Positions 42,293 through 49,026 of a DNA stretch of 64,000 nucleotides are shown one piece after another (positions within the stretch are counted from its first letter, which is position 1; each line of letters opens with the position of its first letter). The stretch comes from Streptomyces sp. TLI_146 (GTDB taxonomy: Bacteria; Actinomycetota; Actinomycetes; Streptomycetales; Streptomycetaceae). The stretch covers positions 3,720,001-3,784,000 of the forward strand of contig NZ_PJMX01000001.1 in NCBI RefSeq assembly GCF_002846415.1, read 5' to 3'. A program made the position numbers and the translations under genes. The notes beneath the pieces are model-generated. The model did no database searches. It was given only the letters and a program-made list of their open reading frames with translations, and was not told the origin of the DNA.

Positions 42293-42843
42293 ATCTCTGT
42301 ACCCGCATTCGCGACAACCGGGGCATCCGCGCGGCTGAGAACCTGGTCCGCACGTGCCCACAGCCTTGCCTGCCCTCCCACGGACCGGGCGCGATCCTCA
42401 TCCTTCGCCTGATCTCGATCGGCTACACGAGTTCGAGGGTTGCGTCACGGTAGCGTGCGTCTGCCCGGACACCACCAGTGACAGTTGCATCTACACCTGG
42501 GTGGACTGCCTCAGTTGACGTCGTGGTCGACCGTCGCGCCGGTAGCTGGTCATCCGAGGCGGGGGGCGCACAGAGGTCGCACGGGAGCACGATTTTGGGT
42601 TACGGCTACTTGCCGGTACAGCTCATGCGACCGCGTACCCGGCCATGGTTCTAACCGGTACGAATGCATTTGATGTACCGGGACGCAGCCGCCCCAGAGG
42701 TCGCACGCATTCTGGCGCCCCTGTAAAGGCACTCGAATATGGACGATTGGCGTCCGAATCGCTTTGCGCTTACGACGCAGAGTAGACGGATAATGGCTTG
42801 GCGGAGCCTGCCATGCGTCACCATTCCAGGGGGCGAGATTTCA
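42293..42843. other. Intergenic, no gene seen
   Basis: About 550 bases have mixed composition and no credible gene. Short frames carry no codon bias or recognisable product. It may hold the promoter of the gene at 42844, which is preceded by GGGGGCGAG. Confidence 0.5.
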
Positions 42844-43524
42844 GTGAATACCCGCGCCAAGCAGGTCGCTCTTGCGCTTGCCGCAATTTTTGCGGCCTGC
42901 TGCTCGTGCGTCGCGCTGAGCCTGTTACTCGTTCGCATTCCATGGCTTCAGACCCAGGACAGCAGTAACGCAGGTCAGGCACTGGGTGCCGCCTCGGCGG
43001 TGAGCTCCACAGCCGTGCTCATCTACATGGCCGGCGCCATTCGCGTTCAGATGCGCGAAGTGGAGTTCCACCGAGATGCGCTGAGGACTCAGCAGGAATC
43101 CCTGCAAGAGCAGTGCGAGGTAAGCGGGCTGACGAACGGCGAGCTCCACCGCACTTCAGAAGCCTTGATGCGGGGCATCCACATATCGATACTCAAGATG
43201 GCCGTCGATGACCCTGAACTTGCGGTCACCTGGCCTTTATACAGCTCGGGCGGATCAGAGCTAGAGCACAAGCAGTATCTATATATGAACCAAGTACTGT
43301 CCATGCATTTTCTATTCTACGAGACCGCGTACACCGCAGCTCACGTGGAAGCCTCCCTCCAGTATTTGTTTACCAACCCGCTATGGCGAGAATTCTGGGA
43401 GAGCTTGCGCGTCGCGCGATCCCGCGAAATTCCCCCGGACACGGTTGAGGCGGCGTTCTCAGAAATGGTCGAACGGGCGTATCAGGCGGCCCTCTTGGCG
43501 ACCCCGTTGCGACGGAATGGGTGA
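42844..43524 (+). CDS. DUF6082-like membrane protein, TTA-containing
   Basis: This 226-residue protein resembles what I recall of the DUF6082 family: two N-terminal hydrophobic helices (about 7-32 and 43-60), a charged helix ('QMREVEFHRDALRTQQESLQ'), and a helical C-terminal domain with 'GELHRTSEALMRGIHISI', 'DDPELAVTWP' and 'YMNQVLSMHFLFYE'. GTG 42844 is chosen because GGGGGCGAG lies about ten bases upstream; the frame is open to 42739. Two TTA leucine codons (in 'LSLLLVR' and 'WPLYSS') and several ATA codons make its codon use unlike the rest of the window. Function unknown; expression would depend on bldA. Confidence 0.7.
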   Translation: MNTRAKQVALALAAIFAACCSCVALSLLLVRIPWLQTQDSSNAGQALGAASAVSSTAVLIYMAGAIRVQMREVEFHRDALRTQQESLQEQCEVSGLTNGELHRTSEALMRGIHISILKMAVDDPELAVTWPLYSSGGSELEHKQYLYMNQVLSMHFLFYETAYTAAHVEASLQYLFTNPLWREFWESLRVARSREIPPDTVEAAFSEMVERAYQAALLATPLRRNG

Positions 43525-43572
43525 GCCGAGGGCGAGTGGCTACCACCCCCCACCCTCGTTCGACCGGGTCGC

Positions 43573-43842
43573 CTAGGCCTTAGGGATATCCCGACGAGCC
43601 CTGACGAGAACGTCGCGCGGTACGACCACAACATGCTCCCCAGGGCCGACGCCTGCGTCGTCGGGCAGTTGGCCGCGAAGCCGGTCGGTCATGTCCTCGC
43701 CGATGACAGCGAAGTCACCGGTGCTCAGCTCGAAGACATCCGGGCAGTTGGTCTCGTTCATGCATCCCCGAACCCGTGGCGAATCCCCGAGGCGTCGCGC
43801 AATTTTCACTACGTAACCACTCACTGTTCTTGACATGGCCAT
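43573..43842 (-). CDS. Small conserved hypothetical protein of accessory regions
   Basis: This 89-residue protein contains the pattern 'KIARRLGDSPRVRGCMNETN', 'CPDVFELSTGDFAVIGEDMT', 'LPDDAGVGPGEHVVVVPRDV'. I recall near-identical small proteins beside XRE-type pairs and mobile regions in many streptomycetes, always without function. It has two cysteines (residues about 26 and 31). ATG 43842 and ATG 43836 are both possible; neither has a clear ribosome site. It is convergent with the DUF6082-like gene. Confidence 0.6.
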   Translation of the reverse strand: MAMSRTVSGYVVKIARRLGDSPRVRGCMNETNCPDVFELSTGDFAVIGEDMTDRLRGQLPDDAGVGPGEHVVVVPRDVLVRARRDIPKA

Positions 43843-44209
43843 GACGTGCGATTGGCCGGACGATTTGTGGGCCGCTGTGATGGGTGGCAGCTGGATCGCG
43901 CTCCTGATGGTCAGACCGACCGGCTGATGGCAGGCCGAAGCCCCCGAGTCAGGCGGTGGCCTGTGCTCGGGGGGACCGAGCGCGAAAGGAAAGTAGCGCA
44001 TGATTACCGTGCGTGGTGGGCGCTTGGGGAGACCGGCGCGCCCGTGCACCTCTCGCGCCGTTCCACGTTAAGGGTCAGCGACCCCTGCGAGAACACGGCT
44101 GATCTTCACCTCGCCTGCGGGCGGCGGGGCTTCTTGCGTTGCCCATACATGTTTCCGGCCCACGGCGAACACCCTTGGCAGCCCGCCATGCGCGAGTAAT
44201 GCTGATTAC
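43843..44209. other. Intergenic, no gene seen
   Basis: This 367-base gap is between the small gene on the minus strand and the next plus-strand gene. A plus-strand frame spans much of it but lacks codon bias and any recognisable motif. The right boundary of the accessory insertion probably lies here, since composition returns to normal from 44.2 kb. No copy of the tRNA-Lys 3' end was found in it. Confidence 0.5.
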
Positions 44210-44761
44210 ATGATTACAGCCGAACAGCACGAGCAGCTTCGCGGCTGGTTCTCCGGTCGCATTCCGGACGGTCTCTACGAGCGTCTGGTCGAGGTGGTGG
44301 TCGATCGCGAGGAGATCACCGTCATCGGGCGCGTCCCCGAGCCGGAGCTCGCGGACGACGCCTCCCCCGCCGAGCGCGCCGCCGCCCTCGACGGCCGTAT
44401 CCAGGAGTTCCGCGAGCGCACCCGCGACGAGCGGATCGCCGTGGCCCGCGAGGCCGAGCACCGGTACGGGCGCAAGGTGTCGTGGGGTGCCGAGTGCGGT
44501 GGTCGGCGCGCGATGTTCACGCAGGTCGCGGCGCCCGTCATGACCCGCCTCAAGCAGCCCGAACGCCAGGTCCTGGACACCCTGGTGGCCGGCGGGGTGG
44601 CCCGCAGTCGCAGCGACGCCCTTGCCTGGTGCGTACGGCTCGTACAGAGTCACACCGACGACTGGCTCGGGGAGCTGCGCGACTCCCTGGAGCGCGTACG
44701 GGAAGTCCGCGCCCAGGGTCCCGACCGCGCGTCGGGGCCCGCCGAGGAGGAAAACGCATGA
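44210..44761 (+). CDS. Conserved hypothetical protein upstream of truncated hemoglobin
   Basis: This 183-residue acidic protein has an N-terminal alpha/beta part ('WFSGRIPDGLYERLVEVVVD', 'EITVIGRVPEPEL') and a C-terminal helical part ('LDTLVAGGVARSRSDALAWC') that looks like a ribbon-helix-helix type segment ('ARSRSDALAW'). That hints at DNA binding, but there is no proof. ATG 44210 is the first start in frame. It overlaps the hemoglobin gene by four bases (ATGA), so the two are translationally coupled. Confidence 0.65.
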   Translation: MITAEQHEQLRGWFSGRIPDGLYERLVEVVVDREEITVIGRVPEPELADDASPAERAAALDGRIQEFRERTRDERIAVAREAEHRYGRKVSWGAECGGRRAMFTQVAAPVMTRLKQPERQVLDTLVAGGVARSRSDALAWCVRLVQSHTDDWLGELRDSLERVREVRAQGPDRASGPAEEENA

Positions 44762-45240
44762 GCGACGCTCCGGGGATCCCCAGCGTCTACGAGTGGATGG
44801 GCGGCCAGGAGGCACTCGACCGCCTGACCGAGGTGTTCTACGGGCATGTGCACAAGGACCCGGTCCTGGCCCCGGTGTTCGCGGGCGCCCCGGCCGAGCA
44901 CGCCCATCACGTGGCGATCTGGCTGGCCGAGGTCTTCGGCGGTCCCGCCGACTACACCGCGGCCCACGGCGGCCACGACCACATGGCCGGGCGCCACGTG
45001 GGCCGCGGCATCACCGAGGAGCAGCGGCGGCGCTGGATCTCGCTGCTGATGGACGCGGCGGACGAGGTGGGGCTGCCGGACGACCCGGAGTTCCGGGCGG
45101 TGTTCGCGTACTACATCGAGTGGGGCACGCGGATGGCGCTCGTCTACTCGGGCCCGAACCCGCCGCCGGTGGAGGGGACGGGGGCGACGGTGCCGAAGTG
45201 GGGCTGGAACCAGACCCCGCCGTGGCGCCCGAACGGTTAG
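44758..45240 (+). CDS. Group II truncated hemoglobin
   Basis: This 160-residue heme protein belongs to the TrHbO group. Landmarks are 'YEWMGGQEALDRLTEVFYGH', 'DPVLAPVFAGAPAEHAHHVA' and the proximal-heme-ligand segment 'AGRHVGRGITEEQRRRW' with likely proximal His80. Group II globins bind oxygen, nitric oxide or peroxides and often protect respiration. ATG 44758 overlaps the upstream hypothetical gene. A strong hairpin follows 32 bases after the stop. The coupling with an uncharacterised protein could point to a redox or NO-linked function. Confidence 0.92.
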   Translation: MSDAPGIPSVYEWMGGQEALDRLTEVFYGHVHKDPVLAPVFAGAPAEHAHHVAIWLAEVFGGPADYTAAHGGHDHMAGRHVGRGITEEQRRRWISLLMDAADEVGLPDDPEFRAVFAYYIEWGTRMALVYSGPNPPPVEGTGATVPKWGWNQTPPWRPNG

Positions 45241-45271
45241 CCCGGACCCCTCAACTCGCCTCAACTCGCTT

Positions 45272-45312
45272 GCGTACGGCCCCTCCCGGGGACTCCGGGA
45301 GGGGCCGTACGC
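45272..45312. terminator. Strong terminator after truncated hemoglobin
   Basis: GCGTACGGCCCCTCCCGG and its exact complement form an 18-bp stem around a GGACT loop. It separates the hemoglobin gene from the exporter promoter. Confidence 0.88.
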
Positions 45313-45324
45313 ATGTCTTATACA

Positions 45325-45339
45325 TCTGTTCTAGACAGA
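45325..45339 (+). promoter_or_regulatory. Operator-like inverted repeat upstream of the exporter
   Basis: TCTGT-TCTAG-ACAGA has perfect 5-bp arms and lies 29 bases before the exporter start codon, in a locally AT-rich promoter stretch (TATACAT, GTATTAAAC). It looks like a TetR-type operator, yet no TetR gene is adjacent. Confidence 0.5.
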
Positions 45340-45367
45340 CGTATTAAACGCCCGTACAGTTCCTGTC

Positions 45368-46885
45368 ATGACGCACTCACCGAGCACGAACCTCCGCGCC
45401 GGGCGCAAGGAGTGGACCGCCTTCGTCGTCCTCCTGCTGCCGCTCCTCCTGGTCTCGATGGACGTCTCCGTCCTCTACTTCGCGATCCCCTCGATCACCC
45501 GCGAGCTGGACCCGAGCGCCACCCAGCAGCTGTGGATCTTCGACATCTACGCCTTCGCGCTCGCCGGACTGCTGATCACGATGGGCTCGCTGGGCGACCG
45601 GATCGGCCGCCGCAAGCTGCTGATGATCGGAGCTGCGGCCTTCGGCCTGGCCTCGGTGACGGCGGCGTACGCGACCAGCGCCGAGATGCTCATCGCCGCC
45701 CGCGCCCTGCTCGGTGTCGGCGGCGCGACCCTGATGCCCTCCACGATGGGCCTGGTCCGCAGCATGTTCCGCGACGACAAGCAGCGCGGGCAGGCGATCG
45801 GCATCTGGTCCGGCGCCATGGCGGGCGGCATCGCGCTCGGCTCGGTGATGAGCGGCGTGATGCTGGAGCACTTCTGGTGGGGCTCGGTCTTCCTGATCAA
45901 CGTGCCCGCGATGGTGCTGCTGCTCGTCCTGGTCCCGGCCCTGGTCCCCGAGTTCAAGGACCCGGCGCCGGGGCGGTTCGACCTGCTGAGCGTGCCGCTG
46001 TCGATGGGCGCGGTGCTGCCGGTGGTCTACGGGCTCAAGGAGTTCGCCGCCGAGGGCTTCAGCACGGCGCGGCTGCTGTCCGTCCTCGCGGGCCTCGCGG
46101 TCGGCTGGGTCTTCGTCCGCCGCCAGCGCACCCGGAAGGACGCGATGATCAGCCGCGAGCTGTTCCGCGACCGGGTCTTCGGCGCCGGGATCTCGCTCAA
46201 CGCGGTCGCCGCCTTCGCGATGATGGGCTCGGCGTACTTCACCACGCAGTACCTCCAGTCGGTGCTCGGCATGGGGACGATGGAGGCGGCCCTGTGGTCG
46301 CTGGCCCCGTCGGTCGCGGTGGGCATCGCGGCCCCGACGGCGACCGCGGTCGCCGCCAAGGCGGGCAAGGGTCCGGTCATCGCGGCCGGCTTCGCGATCG
46401 CCTCGGTGGGCTACGGCGTCCTCGCCCTCACCGGCACCGACTCGCTCTGGATCCTGCTGACCGGCGCCGCGGTGATCGCCAGCGGCATCGTCACGGTGAT
46501 GGCGCTGGTCTCCGACATGGCCCTGGCCTCCGCCCCGGCCGAGAAGGCCAGCTCGGCGGCCTCGCTCCTGGAGACCGGGCAGGAGTTCGGCGGCGCGCTC
46601 GGCATGGCGGTCCTGGGCTCGGTCGGCACCGCGGTCTACCGCTCCGACATGCCGAACTCCGCCCCGCCGGCCGCCCGCGAGACCCTGGGCGCGGCCGTCG
46701 CGAGCACCGACCACGCACTGGTGGCGACGGCCCGGGAGGCCTTCGTGCACGGCCTGCAGTACGCGGCGGTCGGCGGCACCGTCCTCCTCCTGGTCACGGC
46801 GGGCGTGGCGGTGGCCCTGCTGCGCGGGACCAGCGCGCAGGCCCCGGTGCCGGCCGCCGAGCCGGAGGGCGAGCTGGTGGCGTGA
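45368..46885 (+). CDS. MFS drug exporter, 14-TM DHA2 type (QacA/SmvA-like)
   Basis: This 505-residue membrane transporter has 14 predicted helices. Motif A is 'GSLGDRIGRRKLLMIGA' between helices 2 and 3. The beginning 'FVVLLLPLLLVSMDVSVLYF' and 'FDIYAFALAGLLITMGSLGD' match SmvA/QacA-type proton antiporters for cationic biocides and dyes. Start ATG 45368. It is followed by a strong hairpin. The substrate is unknown, and no regulator gene is adjacent despite an operator-like repeat upstream. Confidence 0.93.
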   Translation: MTHSPSTNLRAGRKEWTAFVVLLLPLLLVSMDVSVLYFAIPSITRELDPSATQQLWIFDIYAFALAGLLITMGSLGDRIGRRKLLMIGAAAFGLASVTAAYATSAEMLIAARALLGVGGATLMPSTMGLVRSMFRDDKQRGQAIGIWSGAMAGGIALGSVMSGVMLEHFWWGSVFLINVPAMVLLLVLVPALVPEFKDPAPGRFDLLSVPLSMGAVLPVVYGLKEFAAEGFSTARLLSVLAGLAVGWVFVRRQRTRKDAMISRELFRDRVFGAGISLNAVAAFAMMGSAYFTTQYLQSVLGMGTMEAALWSLAPSVAVGIAAPTATAVAAKAGKGPVIAAGFAIASVGYGVLALTGTDSLWILLTGAAVIASGIVTVMALVSDMALASAPAEKASSAASLLETGQEFGGALGMAVLGSVGTAVYRSDMPNSAPPAARETLGAAVASTDHALVATAREAFVHGLQYAAVGGTVLLLVTAGVAVALLRGTSAQAPVPAAEPEGELVA

Positions 46886-46914
46886 GCCTCAGATACGTAC
46901 GCGAATACGTACGC

Positions 46915-46953
46915 GACCGCCGGGCGGGCTCACTTCGAGCCCGCCCGGCGGTC
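46915..46953 (+). terminator. Terminator of the MFS exporter gene
   Basis: GACCGCCGGGCGGGCTC and its exact complement form a 17-bp stem with a five-base loop, about 30 bases after the stop. Confidence 0.85.
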
Positions 46954-46964
46954 GTTCGCGTGTC

Positions 46965-47116
46965 GCCTGCGGGTGTGTGGGTGGCTGGTCGCGCAGTTCC
47001 CCGCGCCCCTAAGAGCGCCCTCCGGGCCGCCCCGGGGATTGCCGCGGAGCGCCATCTAAGGGGCGCGGGGGAACTGTGCGACCAGCCCACCACTCACCCG
47101 AAGACAAAGACCGGGC
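46965..47116. repeat. Long intergenic inverted repeat, copy 3
   Basis: The left arm has GGCTGGTCGCGCAGTTCCCC and GCGCCCCT (to 47010); the right arm has AGGGGCGCGGGGGAACTGTG and GACCAGCC (47058-47087). The right end CAAAGACCGGGC matches the outer arm of copy 2. It fills the gap between the exporter terminator and the LPMO stop at 47120. Confidence 0.88.
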
Positions 47117-47119
47117 GAT

Positions 47120-47710
47120 TCAGAACTGCACGTCAGAGCACGCGTAGAACGCGTTCCCCGTGTCCGCGATCGTCCACACCGCCAGGATCACATGATGCCC
47201 GCTCCTCCCGGAGGGAATCGTGCCGTCGTGGGACAGCGTCGGCGGCGGCTGCTTGCCGTTGAACGGGACCGTCAGGAACGGCTGCGGATCCAGCGCCGCC
47301 CGGGTGAGCTTCTGGGCCGGGTCCCAGCCCTGCTTGGTGAGGTAGTACCGGAAGTCCGTCGTGGCGTGCCGCGCGGTGAACTGCCAGCGGAAGGTGTACG
47401 TCTGACCCGCTGTCAGCCGTGTGGTCGGCCAGCCCGTACCGCCGCGCGGATCGTCGAGCTCCGCGAAGCGCGCGTTGCCGCCCGCACAGAGCCGGCCGTC
47501 CGCGGGTCCCGCGGCCGGGAACCCCTTGGGGCCTTCGACGGACTGCGGCTCCCACTGTATTTCGCCGCAGGCGTGCGCGTTGGCGCACACCTTCTGGCGG
47601 CTCAGGGGCTGGTCGGTGTAGCCGTGGCCGCTGGCGCTCGATGTGGCGAGCAGGGAGGTGCCCGCGGCCGCGAGCGCGACCGCGGCCGCGCCCAGCTTCT
47701 TCTTTCGCAT
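47120..47710 (-). CDS. lpmP: AA10 lytic polysaccharide monooxygenase (chitin-active type)
   Basis: This 196-residue secreted copper enzyme cleaves chitin (or cellulose) oxidatively. The signal peptide MRKKKLGAAAVALAAAG... is cut before His29 (SASG/HGYTD), which becomes the N-terminal histidine of the copper brace; the second His lies in 'SGHHVILAVW'. The mature domain has the chitin-active AA10 pattern ('GYTDQPLSRQKVCANAHACG', 'CGEIQWEPQSVEGPKGFPA'). There is no binding module. ATG 47710 has AGGAG upstream. It lies two genes from cslA-glxA, as in other streptomycetes where it is linked to that locus. The direct-repeat promoter suggests DasR-type control. The symbol is recalled from that syntenic gene. 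Confidence 0.88.
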   Translation of the reverse strand: MRKKKLGAAAVALAAAGTSLLATSSASGHGYTDQPLSRQKVCANAHACGEIQWEPQSVEGPKGFPAAGPADGRLCAGGNARFAELDDPRGGTGWPTTRLTAGQTYTFRWQFTARHATTDFRYYLTKQGWDPAQKLTRAALDPQPFLTVPFNGKQPPPTLSHDGTIPSGRSGHHVILAVWTIADTGNAFYACSDVQF

Positions 47711-47771
47711 GCTGACGCTCCTGGAGAACGTGGGGGAGTTCCGAGGCCGTGGCGCACGCGTGCGTAAATCT

Positions 47772-47823
47772 GGTCTGGACCAACTCACAGGCTATTCCCG
47801 CCAGTTGAGCATGTCCAGACCAA
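47772..47823 (-). promoter_or_regulatory. LPMO promoter with 12-bp chitinase-type repeats
   Basis: On the coding strand -35 TGGACA (47812-47817) and -10 TAGCCT (47789-47794) have 17-base spacing. Repeats, written + strand, are TGTCCAGACCAA (47812-47823) over the -35 and GGTCTGGACCAA (47772-47783) over the start region. The latter, with the preceding T, gives TGGTCTGGACCA, one base off the DasR core. The repeats are the same family as in the chitinase promoter but 40 rather than 17 bases apart. Confidence 0.8.
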
Positions 47824-47859
47824 TCACCACCCGGCTTCGGCCCCGCGGCTCCCCCGCGT

Positions 47860-49026
47860 TCAGGCGCCCTCGGACCCGCCCCGGCCCGTGTAGAACGCCA
47901 CCGTCAGGTCCTTCACCAGCACCCTGCGCTCGTAGTCGTCCAGCTCGACCAGACCGCGCGAGGTGAGCCGGGCGACCGTGTCGTCGACCGCGTCCACCAC
48001 CGAGCTCAGCACCTCGTCCCGGTGCCGGGCGTCGATCGCCGCGACCCGCCGCCGCCGCATCGCCGCCGCCACCTCGGGCGCGTACTCGATCCGGACGGGC
48101 TGCGCCGCGTACACCTCGATCCCGACCGGCTCCGCCTCCGCCTTCAGCAGACGGGTCAGCGCGTCCCCGACGGCCTCCGCGTCGCGCAGGGTCGGGGCGT
48201 CCTCGTGGAAGGCGTCGGCCGGGAGCCGGGACAGGACCCGGGCCATCGCCGCCTCCACCTGGTCGCGCAGATAGACCACGTGGTCCTCCACGGCCAGGGC
48301 CGCCCGCGCGGTGTCCCTGACCCGCCACACCACGAGCACCACGGCCCGCAGCGCCGTGCCGTCCGCGTCGACCGCGGGCATCGGCTCGCTGCGCCAGTGC
48401 CGCAGCCGTACGTCGACCGGGCGGCGCAGCAGCAGCGGGCTCGTCCACACCAGCCCCGTGCGCCGCACGCTCCCCCGGTAGTCGCCGCAGAGCGAGAGCA
48501 CCCAGGCGCACCCGACCCGGCCGCGCCCGAGCCCGCCGAAGCAGACGACCGCGAGGGCCGTGCCGAGCACGAGCAGCGCCCAGCGCGCGGGCCCCATGCC
48601 GCCGTGCCCACCGGCGTACGTATACGACGGCAGCCGCAGCGCGTCCGTCACCGCCGCCGGAAGCAGCCCGGCCGACCAGACCACCGCCGCGCACCCCGCG
48701 AGCGCGGCCAGCCCCGCCGCGACGGCCACCGCCCCCGGCACCACGGGCCCGGGCCGCTCCACGAGTCCGGGGTCGCCGGGCGGGGCGGGCCGCCCCGGCA
48801 CGGGCACCGGCCGGGCCGCGCGCCGGGCCGGGGCGGCCGTCGGCTTCGGCCCGGGCTGCGGGACCACGGGCGTGGGCGCGGTGTCGTCCCGGAACAGCAG
48901 GTGCACCGGGATCTCGGCGGTGGTCTCGCCCCTGATCACCGCGACCCGGCGGGGGCCGGGCCCGGGGACCCCGTCGTCGGGGGTGGGCACGGGGTCCGTC
49001 GTCTTCTGCATCGATGCCTCCGTCAT
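47860..49026 (-). CDS. SPFH/band-7 domain membrane protein
   Basis: This 388-residue protein has a cytoplasmic Pro-rich N-terminus (about 1-85), two hydrophobic segments (about 90-115 and 145-163) and an SPFH/prohibitin-like domain (about 170-330, 'TGLVWTSPLLLRRPVDVRLR', 'VVLVVWRVRDTARAALAVED'). A C-terminal helical region follows ('RRRRVAAIDARHRDEVLSSV'). SPFH proteins scaffold membrane microdomains. ATG 49026 overlaps the stop of the gene before it on this strand. It sits between the LPMO and cslA-glxA genes and may help organise the glycan machinery at the tip (inference). Confidence 0.82.
   Translation of the reverse strand: MTEASMQKTTDPVPTPDDGVPGPGPRRVAVIRGETTAEIPVHLLFRDDTAPTPVVPQPGPKPTAAPARRAARPVPVPGRPAPPGDPGLVERPGPVVPGAVAVAAGLAALAGCAAVVWSAGLLPAAVTDALRLPSYTYAGGHGGMGPARWALLVLGTALAVVCFGGLGRGRVGCAWVLSLCGDYRGSVRRTGLVWTSPLLLRRPVDVRLRHWRSEPMPAVDADGTALRAVVLVVWRVRDTARAALAVEDHVVYLRDQVEAAMARVLSRLPADAFHEDAPTLRDAEAVGDALTRLLKAEAEPVGIEVYAAQPVRIEYAPEVAAAMRRRRVAAIDARHRDEVLSSVVDAVDDTVARLTSRGLVELDDYERRVLVKDLTVAFYTGRGGSEGA

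Noticed and set aside
42485..42673. Short plus-strand frame of 62 codons
   Set aside because: No codon bias or start signal; likely chance.
43846..44199. Plus-strand frame of 117 codons in the accessory region
   Set aside because: No codon bias, no ribosome site and no recognisable sequence.
40425..44209. Attachment-site direct repeat of the tRNA-Lys 3' end
   Set aside because: No copy of the tRNA 3' half is visible at the right end or inside; integration remains an inference from composition.
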